From the NCBI GenBank assembly GCA_913053845.1, contig CAJXGD010000001.1:1-64000 (forward strand): a stretch of 64,000 bases of DNA, read 5' to 3'. The notes beneath the pieces were generated by a model. The model was not told the DNA's origin, searched no databases, and saw nothing but the letters and a program-made list of their open reading frames with translations. The stretch is from an uncultured bacterium (GTDB taxonomy: Bacteria > Bipolaricaulota > Bipolaricaulia > RBG-16-55-9 > DRJF01). Below are positions 42,320-50,998 of the stretch, piece by piece (position 1 is the first letter of the stretch; each line of letters begins with the position of its first letter). The position numbers and the translations under genes are program-made.

Positions 42320-44736
42320 GCGGCTAGCTGCCTCTCCGGCAGCGCTAGCCGCAGCACTTCGGAGATATTGTCCACCAGCTTGAACTGCAAATCGGCCTTG
42401 ATCGTGGCGGCCACCTCCTCCAGATCACCCTCATTGTGGCGGGGCAGGATGATGGTCTTGATCCCGGCGCGATGGGCAGCCAGTACCTTCTCCCGGATGC
42501 CGCCGACGGGCAACACCACACCCCGCAAGGTGATCTCGCCGGTCATGGCCAGCTCCGGCAGCACCGGAGCATCGCTCCAGAGTGAGGCCAGTGCGATGGC
42601 GATGGTCACCCCGGCTGAGGGCCCGTCCTTGGGGATGGCTCCGGCGGGCACGTGGATGTGAATATCCCAGCGTTCAAATGATCCGGGGTCCAGGTCCAAC
42701 CGCTCGGCCTGAGAGCGTAGGTAGCTGAGCGCCGTCTGCGCCGATTCTTTCATCACATCGCCCAGCTGACCGGTGAGCAAGAGGTGCCCCTTGCCGCGCA
42801 TCCTTGTCGCCTCGACGAAGATGATCTCCCCGCCCACCGGGGTCCAGGCCAAGCCGATGGCCACCCCAGAGGGCTCGGTCCGCTCGGCCAGCTCCCGGAA
42901 GTAGCGGCGCGGCCCCAGCCAGGCGACTACCTGGGCCGGGGTGATCTGTCTGGCCAGCCGCTTGCCCTTGCCCCGCACCAGTGCGGTGGCCTGTTTGCGA
43001 CAGACGGTGGCAATCTCCCGCTCTAAGTTGCGCACCCCGGCCTCGCGGGTATACTCGCGGATGACCTTGAGCAGCGCCTCTTCCTCAAAGCGCGCCTGAT
43101 TGCGCCGCAGCCCATGCCCCTTGATCTGGCGCGGCACCAGATAGCGCTTGGCGATTTGCAGCTTCTCTTCTTCTGAGTAGCCCGGCAGCTCCAGCAGCTC
43201 CACCCGATCGAGCAGAGCCGGCGGGATGGGGCTAGTGATGTTGGCCGTGGCGATGAAGAGCACCCGCGAGAGATCGAACGGCTGATCTATATAGTGATCC
43301 TCGAAGCTGTTGTTCTGCTCCGGGTCGAGCACCTCCAGCAGCGCCGCTGCCGGATCGCCCATGAAATCCGAGCGCAGCTTATCTATCTCATCGAGCATGA
43401 AGACCGGATTATTGGCGCCGACCCGCTTGAGCCCCTGGATGATCCGTCCGGGCAAAGCGCCGATATAAGTACGGCGATGGCCGCGAATCTCGGCCTCGTC
43501 ACGCATCCCGCCCAGCGAGATGCGCACGAACTTGCGGCCCAGCGCCCGCGCGATAGATTGTCCCAGCGAGGTCTTGCCCACCCCCGGCGGTCCCACCAGA
43601 CAGAGAATAGGACTCTTCAAATCTTTTTTGAGCTGCAAGACTGCCAGATACTCCATCAAGCGCTCTTTGATCTTGACCAAATCGAAATGATCTTCGTTGA
43701 GTATCCGTTCGGCGCGATCCAGATCGAGCTTATCACGGGTGCTCTTGGACCAAGGCAGCTCGATCAGCCATTCTAGGTAGGTGCGCGCCACGGTATACTC
43801 CGCCGAGCCCGGATATATCTCACTCAGTCGCTCCAGCTCTCTCAGGGCGTCCTTCTCGACTTTAGCGGGCATCTTAACCCGCAGCAAGCGCTGGCGTAGC
43901 TCGATGATCTCAGGGTTATCTTCCTCACCCAACTCGTGGCGGATGGCCGAGAGCTGCTCGCGCAGGTAGCGTTCGCGCATCCCCTTTTCGATCTCACCTT
44001 TGACCTGGGTATGGATCTTGGAGCCCAGCTCCAAGATCTCGGTCTGCTCTTCGAGGAAGCGCAATAGCAGCATCAGCCGCTCTTTGACGTTGAGCGTCTC
44101 TAGGATATACTGCTTATCCTCGCTGTCCAAATCGAGGTGATGGGCGATGAAATCGGCCAATTGCCCCGGGTCCTCGAAGGAAGAGAGCGCCAGCTGCAGG
44201 GCGCCGGCCTGGGCCGGCACCAACTGGGTCACCCGCTGGAACTGGGTCGAGACCTGCTTAGTCAGCGCCTCCAGCTCTATATCGTACTCCAACTCCGACT
44301 CCAGCGGCTGTAGGTTCACGATCAGGTAAGGTTGCTGCTGCGCGACTCCGGTGACCTGGAAGCGGCTAACACCTTGGACGATGAGCAGTGCTGTCCCATT
44401 AGGATACTTGATCATGCGCAGCACGCGGCAGATGGTGCCCACCTGATAAAGATCGTCGGGCTGGGGCTTGTCAATCGTACCGTCTTGCTGGGTGAGGGCA
44501 CCGATCAACCGATCACCGGAGGTGGCGGCGTCAATGGCCAGTAGCGAGGATTTGCGACCCACTGAGAGCGGCAGGGCAGCCTGGGGAAAGACCACAGCGT
44601 TGCGCAAGGGCAAGATAGGCAACTGCTGAGGAAACTGCTCCTGTTGGATCTCAATTGCCTGCTCGGAGTGATTGCCCTCCTGTGCTTCAGGGTGAATATT
44701 TTGGACGATAGTCTTCTCTTCGCTTGAGTCGCTCAT
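42235..44736 (-). CDS. lon: ATP-dependent protease Lon
   Basis: About 833 residues. The N-terminal substrate-binding domain starts at QLPILPLRNAVVFP. The AAA+ module has Walker A GPPGVGKTSLGQSIA and a Walker B region FMLDEIDKLRSDFMGDP. The protease domain carries catalytic Ser in PKDGPSAGVTIA and catalytic Lys in REKVLAAHRAGI. It degrades damaged and regulatory proteins in the cytoplasm. I place the start at ATG 44736, whose ATGA overlaps the hsp20 stop. A basic Ser/Arg/Lys-rich tail of about 29 residues extends past the normal end and is encoded antisense to the wecG-like gene. Confidence 0.95.
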   Translation of the reverse strand: MSDSSEEKTIVQNIHPEAQEGNHSEQAIEIQQEQFPQQLPILPLRNAVVFPQAALPLSVGRKSSLLAIDAATSGDRLIGALTQQDGTIDKPQPDDLYQVGTICRVLRMIKYPNGTALLIVQGVSRFQVTGVAQQQPYLIVNLQPLESELEYDIELEALTKQVSTQFQRVTQLVPAQAGALQLALSSFEDPGQLADFIAHHLDLDSEDKQYILETLNVKERLMLLLRFLEEQTEILELGSKIHTQVKGEIEKGMRERYLREQLSAIRHELGEEDNPEIIELRQRLLRVKMPAKVEKDALRELERLSEIYPGSAEYTVARTYLEWLIELPWSKSTRDKLDLDRAERILNEDHFDLVKIKERLMEYLAVLQLKKDLKSPILCLVGPPGVGKTSLGQSIARALGRKFVRISLGGMRDEAEIRGHRRTYIGALPGRIIQGLKRVGANNPVFMLDEIDKLRSDFMGDPAAALLEVLDPEQNNSFEDHYIDQPFDLSRVLFIATANITSPIPPALLDRVELLELPGYSEEEKLQIAKRYLVPRQIKGHGLRRNQARFEEEALLKVIREYTREAGVRNLEREIATVCRKQATALVRGKGKRLARQITPAQVVAWLGPRRYFRELAERTEPSGVAIGLAWTPVGGEIIFVEATRMRGKGHLLLTGQLGDVMKESAQTALSYLRSQAERLDLDPGSFERWDIHIHVPAGAIPKDGPSAGVTIAIALASLWSDAPVLPELAMTGEITLRGVVLPVGGIREKVLAAHRAGIKTIILPRHNEGDLEEVAATIKADLQFKLVDNISEVLRLALPERQLAAQSSIRKSPSSRRPKKSGSGQRRSRRRG

Positions 44737-45098
44737 CGCGCTTTGGGTAGCACCACCTTGAGTAACCCCTCCCGACACCGGGCGGAGATCGCCTGGCGCT
44801 CTATGGGCAGCGCAAAGCGAATCTCCTTGCGGAAGGGGCCGTAGTTGATCTCCAGCTGAGCGTAGCGTACCGAGGCCGGTTTGGCCGGATCGGAGCGTTC
44901 ACCAGACAGGGTCAGCGTATCGTGCAAGAAACGGATCTGAAGCGCCTTATGGTCCACCCCGGCGAGCTCCAGGGTGACCACAAAGGCCTCCTCGGTCTCA
45001 TAGACATCGGTGGGCGGGCTCCAGTCCAGCCCTGACGCCGCACCGGTACGAAAGGCCAGCGTATGATTAAATTGATAGAGGTCGGTTAAGAAGTGCAT
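44733..45098 (-). CDS. small heat-shock protein (Hsp20/alpha-crystallin)
   Basis: About 121 residues. The alpha-crystallin domain spans about 25-115 (PPTDVYETEEAFVVTLELAGV at the start, YGPFRKEIRFALP before the end, and LLKVVLPKA at the close). These ATP-independent chaperones hold unfolded proteins. The start is ATG 45098 with GGGAG eleven bases upstream; GTG 45110 is too close to it. Translationally coupled to lon. Confidence 0.9.
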   Translation of the reverse strand: MHFLTDLYQFNHTLAFRTGAASGLDWSPPTDVYETEEAFVVTLELAGVDHKALQIRFLHDTLTLSGERSDPAKPASVRYAQLEINYGPFRKEIRFALPIERQAISARCREGLLKVVLPKAR

Positions 45099-45135
45099 TG
45101 AGCCATTCACTCCCTGCTAGTTACAAGCCGCGACC

Positions 45136-45164
45136 ATTTTAGTCGCTCGGCCGGCGGGCGTCAA
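45136..45164 (-). promoter_or_regulatory. promoter of hsp20-lon
   Basis: Minus-strand TTGACG (45159-45164) and TAAAAT (45136-45141) with the ideal 17-base spacer. Confidence 0.65.
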
Positions 45165-45182
45165 GATGTTTCGACCAAATTT

Positions 45183-45200
45183 TCACAGAGCGGTCACAGA
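45183..45200. promoter_or_regulatory. direct repeat TCACAGA with 11-base period between hsp20-lon and htrA
   Basis: TCACAGA occurs at 45183-45189 and 45194-45200, one helical turn apart and ending three bases before the htrA -35 box. OmpR/PhoB-family regulators bind such repeats in this position. Confidence 0.45.
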
Positions 45201-45202
45201 CT

Positions 45203-45230
45203 TTGCATCGCGCCGGGCATAGGATACAAT
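45203..45230 (+). promoter_or_regulatory. promoter of htrA
   Basis: TTGCAT (45203-45208) and TACAAT (45225-45230) with a 16-base spacer; the direct repeats sit immediately upstream. Confidence 0.5.
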
Positions 45231-45297
45231 ATCTGTCTCGGTAGCAGAGAGAGATATTGGCACTATAGAATCAAAGCAAGAATCAAAGGAGGTCTTG

Positions 45298-46854
45298 ATG
45301 ATGAAACGCAGTTGGCTGATTTCGCTCATGCTGCTGTTCGCCTTGATCCTGGGAACGACGCTGGGTGTTTATTGGTTGGGCCTACAGGCGCATCCGCCGG
45401 CCCTGCAAACGCCGACGGCCGAGGCTGCCCCTCCGGCAGCGGTCTCCCCAGTCTCCAGCCCGCAGCAGAGGACCCCGCCGGCTTCCCCCACCACGACGCT
45501 CAACGACACGCGGGAGAACACCATCACCCGCGCGGTCCAAGAGGTGGGTCCCTCGGTGGTGCGCATCGAGGTGGCTGGCTTGAGGCGGACCAACCAGAAC
45601 CAGTTTTTCGGCAATAACTTCTTCAACACTCCCCAACAGGAGCAACCATTTCAGGCATTAGGCTCCGGCTTTGTGATCGCCTATCGGGGCCAGAGGTACA
45701 TAGTGACCAACCATCATGTGATCGCCGATGCCAAGCAGATCCAGATCACCACCCCGCAAGGCAGGAAATTTGACGCCAAGGTGATCGGCAGCGATACCAC
45801 GATGGACATCGCCGTGCTCCGGCCGGAGGGGAGCGGCTTCGATCTGGCGCCACTGACTTTGGGCGACTCGAATCAGGCGATGATCGGCGAGTGGGCTATC
45901 GCGCTGGGCAACCCCGAAGGGCTACAAAATAGCGTCACTGTGGGGGTGGTCAGCGCACTGCACCGCAGCATTCGCAAGCCCGATGGCAACGGCAACTTCC
46001 GTGATCTGATCCAGACCGACGCGGCGATCAATCCCGGCAACTCCGGTGGACCGCTGGTGGACGCTACCGGCAAGGTCATCGGAGTCAATGTGGCCATCAT
46101 TCGCCAGGTCCAGGGCATACCGTTAGAGGGGCTCAACTTCGCCATCGCCATCAATGATGTGAAGCAGATCCTGCCCCAACTGATCGAGCGGGGCAAGTTT
46201 CAACGGGCTTTCCTAGGCATTACCATGCAACCGGTCACTCCTGACCTGGCCCAGCATTTTGGCGTGTCACCCAACCGAGGCGTGCTGATTGACGATGTCC
46301 TGTCGGACACTCCGGCAGCCCGGGCCGGTCTGAAACCCGGCGACGTCATCGAAAGCGTCGGTGGTCAGCCGGTGGCTAGCCCCAAAGATCTGCAGAGCAA
46401 GATCACCTTCCGTCCGGTGGGCTCTCAGGTGACCATCGGGCTGATCCGCGATGGCCGGCCGCTGAGCGTTACGGTCACCTTGATGGCCAAACCGGCCAAA
46501 CTGGCTCAGGCAGGTGTCCAACCGCGGACGGCCCCGGCCCAGCCTTCAGGCACGGCAGCCCTGGAACGGGACGGGATCACCGTGGCCGACTTGACCCCGG
46601 AACTAGCCCAGCAGTTTGGAATTTCTGCTGTGCAAGGGGTAGTGATCATTAAGGTCAAATCCAGCAGCGTGGCCGCCTTGGCCGGCCTCAGGCCGGGTGA
46701 CCGGGTGCTGGAGATCAACCGGACACCTCTCCGTACGGTGAGCGACTGGAACCGGCAAATCCAGAAAACTCCCAAGGGGGAAGGCCTATTTCTCACCATT
46801 CAGCAGCGGGGCTCGCCCTACCGCATCTACCTGACCCTGCAATCGAGTCATTAA
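45298..46854 (+). CDS. HtrA/DegP-type serine protease with two PDZ domains
   Basis: About 518 residues. An N-terminal transmembrane anchor (about 5-27) and a Pro/Thr-rich linker lead to a trypsin-like domain. The triad is His in TNHHVIADA, Asp in TTMDIAVLRP and Ser in NPGNSGGPLVD. Two PDZ domains follow (about 305-400 and 420-515). It degrades or refolds misfolded envelope proteins. AAAGGAGG is followed by TTG, ATG and ATG in frame; I chose ATG 45298, and 45301 is equally possible. It is divergent from hsp20-lon, forming a proteostasis locus. Confidence 0.93.
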   Translation: MMKRSWLISLMLLFALILGTTLGVYWLGLQAHPPALQTPTAEAAPPAAVSPVSSPQQRTPPASPTTTLNDTRENTITRAVQEVGPSVVRIEVAGLRRTNQNQFFGNNFFNTPQQEQPFQALGSGFVIAYRGQRYIVTNHHVIADAKQIQITTPQGRKFDAKVIGSDTTMDIAVLRPEGSGFDLAPLTLGDSNQAMIGEWAIALGNPEGLQNSVTVGVVSALHRSIRKPDGNGNFRDLIQTDAAINPGNSGGPLVDATGKVIGVNVAIIRQVQGIPLEGLNFAIAINDVKQILPQLIERGKFQRAFLGITMQPVTPDLAQHFGVSPNRGVLIDDVLSDTPAARAGLKPGDVIESVGGQPVASPKDLQSKITFRPVGSQVTIGLIRDGRPLSVTVTLMAKPAKLAQAGVQPRTAPAQPSGTAALERDGITVADLTPELAQQFGISAVQGVVIIKVKSSSVAALAGLRPGDRVLEINRTPLRTVSDWNRQIQKTPKGEGLFLTIQQRGSPYRIYLTLQSSH

Positions 46855-46884
46855 TTTGCACTTGAGCGTGAGCTACAGCAGACG

Positions 46885-46923
46885 CGCGAGCCGATCCCCA
46901 AGTCGCTAGGGGGCCGGCTCGCG
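46885..46923 (+). terminator. hairpin terminator of htrA
   Basis: Arms CGCGAGCCG and CGGCTCGCG (46885-46893 and 46915-46923) enclose a loop that can form an inner CCCC/GGGG stem. No T-tract. A second small inverted repeat, GATGCC and GGCATC, lies at 46938-46956. Confidence 0.55.
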
Positions 46924-46956
46924 TGCCTGTGATCCCTGATGCCCGAATTTGGCATC

Positions 46957-47157
46957 CCGGGACGGAACTCGCTAAGATAAGCCAGAAGGGGTTATAGGTT
47001 AAGATTGAAATTGAGAGGGATGGTGAAGGTCAAGCTCCTTTAATAACTCGACAAGCAGAAGAACCAAGCCTCGCGGACGAGCCGAAGCTATAAGAACATC
47101 TAACTGCCTTGGCGTTTTCCTGCAAGAGAGCCAAAGGCAAACTGCTGAATTAACCCC
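46957..47157. other. intergenic stretch between htrA and tRNA-Ala
   Basis: No gene is visible and no rRNA-like sequence occurs. A hairpin (TGCCTTGGC at 47105-47113 with GCCAAAGGCA at 47130-47139) may terminate the tRNA transcript on the minus strand. Confidence 0.5.
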
Positions 47158-47233
47158 TGGTGGAGACGAGCGGACTCGAACCGCCGACCCCCTGCTTGCA
47201 AAGCAGGTGCTCTCCCGACTGAGCTACGTCCCC
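47158..47233 (-). tRNA. tRNA-Ala (anticodon TGC)
   Basis: A full cloverleaf with anticodon TGC in the loop CTTTGCAAG. The acceptor GGGGACG/CGTCTCC contains the G3-T70 wobble pair that identifies alanine tRNA. CCA is encoded. Confidence 0.95.
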
Positions 47234-47242
47234 AAAAAGGGG

Positions 47243-47314
<72 letters not shown>

Positions 47315-47341
47315 CTAGCTGGTATTTCCTCTTCCGCGCTC

Positions 47342-47370
47342 AGTGTAGCGCCTGGGCCACGAGCTGTCAA
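47342..47370 (-). promoter_or_regulatory. promoter of the tRNA-Ile/tRNA-Ala pair
   Basis: Minus-strand perfect TTGACA (47365-47370) and TACACT (47342-47347) with a 17-base spacer. Confidence 0.65.
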
Positions 47371-47446
47371 ACTTCCAGCCCGGTCGAGCGGAGAGTTGCC
47401 GACGGCCCGGCCCATCGGCTACCCTGAAGGTCAGGAGGAGATCACC

Positions 47447-48076
47447 ATGAGGCTCTATGACATCTCCCGGACTCTCGCCTCCGGCATCGCCGTCTGGCCC
47501 GGTGATGCCGCCTTCCGGCGCGAGTTTGCCATGCAGATGCAGCGGGGCGACTCCTGTAATGTGGGCACGGTCACCATGAGCGTCCACACCGGCAGCCATA
47601 GCGATGCGCCCCGCCACTTTGATCCGGACGGCCTGGATATCAGTCAGGTGCCCTTGGAAAAGTACCTCGGCCCGGCCACGGTGATCGAGATTCCCGCCCA
47701 GGCCGATCGCATCGAGGTGCAGCTCTTGGCAGGCCTGGAACCGGACAAATTGCGGCGGGTGCTCTTCAAGACTCGGGCCAGCGAGCTACCTAGCGCTGAG
47801 TGGGATGAATCGTTCGTCTATCTGGCACTGGAGACTGCGGAGCTGTTGGGCCAAGCCGGCACCCTGCTGGTAGGGCTGGACTCGCCCTCGGTTGATCCAT
47901 TCAGCAGCAAGACTCTGACGACACATAAGCTCCTGTTGCGCGCCGGGATCGCCATCTTGGAAGGGCTTTATCTGCAAGAGGTCCCTCCTGGCGAATACGA
48001 GCTGATCGCGCTGCCGCTCAAGCTGCAAGGGTTCGATGGCTCCCCGGTGCGCGCCGTCCTGCGCAGCTGCCCTTAA
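47447..48076 (+). CDS. KynB-like kynurenine formamidase / cyclase-family metal hydrolase
   Basis: About 209 residues. The metal motif HTGSHSDAPRHF (about 44-55), the block GLDSPSVDPFSSKTLTTH and the end GFDGSPVRAVL match bacterial arylformamidases of the cyclase family. They hydrolyse N-formylkynurenine in tryptophan breakdown. No other kynurenine-pathway gene is near, so another amide or ester substrate is possible. ATG 47447 follows AGGAGG; the longer frame runs backwards into tRNA-Ile and is not coding. Confidence 0.85.
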   Translation: MRLYDISRTLASGIAVWPGDAAFRREFAMQMQRGDSCNVGTVTMSVHTGSHSDAPRHFDPDGLDISQVPLEKYLGPATVIEIPAQADRIEVQLLAGLEPDKLRRVLFKTRASELPSAEWDESFVYLALETAELLGQAGTLLVGLDSPSVDPFSSKTLTTHKLLLRAGIAILEGLYLQEVPPGEYELIALPLKLQGFDGSPVRAVLRSCP

Positions 48077-48079
48077 CGC

Positions 48080-48108
48080 TTGACAAAGGAGGCGTTTGCC
48101 GCTATAAA
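48080..48108 (+). promoter_or_regulatory. promoter of the regulator pair
   Basis: TTGACA (48080-48085) and TATAAA (48103-48108) with a 17-base spacer, starting just after the kynB-like stop. Confidence 0.7.
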
Positions 48109-48123
48109 CAGGCGATTTGGAGC

Positions 48124-48486
48124 GTGAACAGTCCCATGAAATTGGCTGAAGCGGACGATGAGGAGCGGCAGGTAGAGTTGGAAGTGGAGATCATCCAGCA
48201 CCTATGGGAGCAGGGGACTACCACCATTGCCAAGCTCGCGGAGGAGTGGCAGCTGAGCCGTTCCTGCCTGCGTGCTGGCATAGATAAACTGGCGCAGCGA
48301 CGTTGGGTCTATCAGCTCTGGCCCTCGCCGCAAGGGCAAGATCTATCGGTCTACTCGCTAACCTCGGGGGCAATCCAGAAGCTGCGACAACTCTCAGAAG
48401 GACACGCCCGCTATCGGCTCAAGCGGCTCTGGGACGCCTTGCAGCGTGAGCAGCGTGGTTTGCCTAGCCCGATCGTCAAGCTATGA
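48124..48486 (+). CDS. winged-helix DNA-binding protein, uncharacterised
   Basis: A 120-residue protein with a helix-turn-helix segment (about 25-65: HLWEQGTTTIAKLAEEW then LSRSCLRAGIDKLAQRRWV) and a wing-like strand, as in MarR-like or BlaI-like regulators. A basic C-terminal helix follows. No effector domain is visible. The start may be GTG 48124 or ATG 48136. The gene immediately precedes the Fur-family gene and is driven by a strong promoter, so the two are probably co-expressed. Confidence 0.6.
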   Translation: MNSPMKLAEADDEERQVELEVEIIQHLWEQGTTTIAKLAEEWQLSRSCLRAGIDKLAQRRWVYQLWPSPQGQDLSVYSLTSGAIQKLRQLSEGHARYRLKRLWDALQREQRGLPSPIVKL

Positions 48487-48493
48487 ACAAATC

Positions 48494-48865
48494 ATGTATA
48501 GGACCAAGCAACGCCATGCGATACTCGCCGTGCTGAGCGGGAACAGCTCTCATCCCACCGCCGAGCAGGTCTACTGCCGGATACGACGCCAGATACCTCA
48601 TATCAGTCTGGCCACAGTCTATCGCAACCTCAAGCGGCTGGCCGAGGAAGGCTTGATTCTGGAGCTTAGCTTCCCAGATGAGCCCAATCACTATGATCCC
48701 TGCACCGAACTGCACTATCACTTCCGCTGCGACCTCTGCGGTTGGATCTATGATCTAGAGAGCTCCCAGGTCCAGATAGCCCACCGGCTCAGTAGCCAAG
48801 GGTTCAGCGTGCGCGGTCAGCAGGCCGTCTTCTACGGCGCCTGCGCCAGTTGCCAGACGAAATAA
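48494..48865 (+). CDS. Fur-family metalloregulator (PerR-like)
   Basis: About 123 residues. The winged helix carries TAEQVYCRIRRQIPHISLATVYRNL. The metal region HYDPCTELHYHFRCDLC includes the His-Asp-His-His pattern, with Asp where PerR has its metal-binding Asp and a second Asp in WIYDLES. Two CxxC pairs (CDLC, CASC) form the structural zinc site. PerR proteins sense peroxide through iron; Fur and Zur share the fold, so this subtype call is inferred. A Fur-box-like site stands upstream of the ZIP transporter just downstream. Confidence 0.85.
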   Translation: MYRTKQRHAILAVLSGNSSHPTAEQVYCRIRRQIPHISLATVYRNLKRLAEEGLILELSFPDEPNHYDPCTELHYHFRCDLCGWIYDLESSQVQIAHRLSSQGFSVRGQQAVFYGACASCQTK

Positions 48866-48892
48866 CTCCCTTCAAGCCAATATTTGCTCACT

Positions 48893-48910
48893 AAAATGAT
48901 AATTATTCCT
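48893..48910. promoter_or_regulatory. Fur/PerR-box-like AT-rich site before the ZIP gene
   Basis: The segment reads AAAATGATAATTATTCCT, similar to Fur-family boxes (GATAAT-type repeats). It lies ten bases upstream of the -35 box of the transporter promoter. Confidence 0.45.
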
Positions 48911-48919
48911 AAATCCTCC

Positions 48920-48948
48920 TTGACAAAGTCGGACCGTTTTAGTATGCT
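48920..48948 (+). promoter_or_regulatory. promoter of the ZIP transporter gene
   Basis: A perfect TTGACA (48920-48925) and TATGCT (48943-48948) with a 17-base spacer. Confidence 0.65.
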
Positions 48949-48980
48949 TTTTGCCAACCAGGCTATTCACAAGGAGGAAG

Positions 48981-49829
48981 ATGCCACTCTCACAACTATT
49001 GCTGCTCGGGGCGATTGCGGGGTTGACGGTCTATTTGGGTCTGCCGGTGGCCTTATTGCGCCACCTCTCCTTGCGCAGCAGAGGCGCGCTCAACGGAGTC
49101 GCCACCGGCATCCTGGTCTTTTTGACCATCGAAATTCTAGGCAAGGTGCTGGAGTCTGGCGAGCGGGCTCTGGAAAGCTGGAGCACAGGAGCGGGCAGCT
49201 TGTTGTCACTGCTGACCCTTTTGGGGTTGTTGGCCGGTGGTCTGACCTTAGGTTTGGTGAGCATTCCGCTCCTGGAGCGCCGACTGCTGCGCCGCTGGAC
49301 CCGGCCGGCACCGCCGCTGGGCATCGTCGCTCAGGCGGCACACCTGCCGAGCCGGGCTCGCTCCGCAGTCGAGCTGCAACCCCATGCGCTGGCCCTGATG
49401 ATCGCGGCCGGCATCGGCTTGCATAACTTCAGCGAGGGGTTGGCCATCGGGCAGTCGGCTGCCGCCGGGGCGGTCCCGCTGGCCCTGCTGCTGATCATCG
49501 GCTTCGCGCTGCAAAACATCACCGAGGGCTTTGGCATTGCCGCTCCCTTGGCCGGGGAGAGGCCCTCGCTCCAGTTCCTCCTGTTGGCCGGCCTGATCGC
49601 CGGCGGCCCTACTTTCTTGGGCACGCTGGTTGGGGCTAGCTGGAGCTCCGAGCCGGCTTCCATCGCCTTTCTCTCACTCTCCGGCGGAGCCCTGCTCTAC
49701 GTCATCGCCGAGTTCTTTCGCTTGGGGCACGCTATGTTGGCCAAGGTCCCCTTCATGCTCAGTGTGGCCGGTGGCTTTCTCCTCAGCTACCTGACCGAGC
49801 TGGTCCTCGTCCTGACGCTGGGTGGCTAG
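48981..49829 (+). CDS. ZIP-family metal transporter
   Basis: About 282 residues with eight predicted membrane helices. The conserved helix IV motif HNFSEGLAIG and helix V NITEGFGIA form the binuclear metal site of ZIP transporters (ZupT branch), which import zinc, iron or manganese. A cytoplasmic loop between helices III and IV is short and basic. ATG 48981 follows AAGGAGG. Its location next to a Fur-family regulator and box suggests metal- or peroxide-responsive control. Confidence 0.85.
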   Translation: MPLSQLLLLGAIAGLTVYLGLPVALLRHLSLRSRGALNGVATGILVFLTIEILGKVLESGERALESWSTGAGSLLSLLTLLGLLAGGLTLGLVSIPLLERRLLRRWTRPAPPLGIVAQAAHLPSRARSAVELQPHALALMIAAGIGLHNFSEGLAIGQSAAAGAVPLALLLIIGFALQNITEGFGIAAPLAGERPSLQFLLLAGLIAGGPTFLGTLVGASWSSEPASIAFLSLSGGALLYVIAEFFRLGHAMLAKVPFMLSVAGGFLLSYLTELVLVLTLGG

Positions 49830-49850
49830 GCAGCCCCCCTCTCGCTCAGC

Positions 49851-49879
49851 TTGACGCCTCGCCCCTCCGTCCCTACAAT
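49851..49879 (+). promoter_or_regulatory. promoter of lgt
   Basis: TTGACG (49851-49856) and TACAAT (49874-49879) with a 17-base spacer. Confidence 0.65.
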
Positions 49880-49907
49880 GGGCCAACTCGCTTGGGGAGG
49901 ATGAGGT

Positions 49908-50753
49908 ATGCACCCGATTCTGTTTCAGGTCGGACCGGTGACCGTACGTTGGTACGGTCTGATGTATGTGATCGCCATCATCGTAGGGATTTTCCTGACC
50001 CGCTATCTGGTCAAGCGGCGCAGACTGGCGATCAGCCTCGATGATATTCTGGACTTCGTGCTCATCACCATCCCCATCGCCATCATCTTCGCCCGGCTCT
50101 ACTACGTGGCCTTCCAGTGGAACAGCTATTATTCCTTGCATCCCGGTGATATTTATAAGATCTGGCAGGGCGGCCTGGCCATCCACGGTGGTCTGATCGG
50201 TGGCGCCTTGGCGCTGTGGATCTTCGCCCGCTGGAAGAAGTTCTCCTACTGGCAGTTCGCAGATATGGTCGTGCCCGCGGTGATCCTGGGACAGGCCTTG
50301 GGGCGCTTCGGCAACTTCATGAATGGCGACGCCTATGGCACACCAACCAACCTGCCTTGGGGGCTCTACTTCCCGGCCCAGAGCCCGGCCGGCATGCGCT
50401 ACTGCCCCGGCACCCTCTCCGACACCTGTCAGATCCCCCTCCACCCCACGATGCTCTATGAGCTAATCGGGAATCTAATGATCTTCGGCATATTATGGTG
50501 GCTGGGCAGAAAGCGCTTTCGTGCCGGTTTTCTGACCTCGGCCTATCTGATTCTTTATTCGGCGTTGCGCTTTGTGGTGGAGATCTTCCGTGGGGATAGC
50601 CTCTATTATCCGGGCTTTTGGTTCATCGCGCCCGACACGCTCAAGGCTGCTCAGGTCATCAGTGTCTTGCTCATCGTGCTCTTCGGCGCCTTCATCGTGG
50701 CCCGCAAACTCTATCGGCGCGAGCAGCCCTCGGCCGACCAGCCGGCGAGCTAG
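49908..50753 (+). CDS. lgt: prolipoprotein diacylglyceryl transferase
   Basis: A 281-residue membrane enzyme with seven predicted helices that attaches diacylglycerol to the lipobox Cys of lipoproteins. The signature GRFGNFMNGDAYG (about residues 140-152), the early WYGLMYV and the HGGLIGG segment are typical. A substrate present in this window is the cyclophilin lipoprotein at 32905. GGGGAGG precedes the ATG. Confidence 0.95.
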   Translation: MHPILFQVGPVTVRWYGLMYVIAIIVGIFLTRYLVKRRRLAISLDDILDFVLITIPIAIIFARLYYVAFQWNSYYSLHPGDIYKIWQGGLAIHGGLIGGALALWIFARWKKFSYWQFADMVVPAVILGQALGRFGNFMNGDAYGTPTNLPWGLYFPAQSPAGMRYCPGTLSDTCQIPLHPTMLYELIGNLMIFGILWWLGRKRFRAGFLTSAYLILYSALRFVVEIFRGDSLYYPGFWFIAPDTLKAAQVISVLLIVLFGAFIVARKLYRREQPSADQPAS

Positions 50754-50998
50754 GAATATCTCAGTGCCGGTGCCTCGCTAACCGCTGAGTCTGGGAGCCC
50801 CTGACCAGGGTTGGCGCAACACCGGCCGGGAACTGGGGACTGCAAGCCTTGCGCGTCCCACAACTGTTGCAGCGGGGCTAGTGGACGTGGACGACTACGC
50901 GCTCGACGGCAATCAGCAGCTTGATGCTCAGGGCCGGGCGTCAAACGCTCTTTGCCTGGACAGACGTTATAACTCATGCAAATCAGGGGTACCGCACT

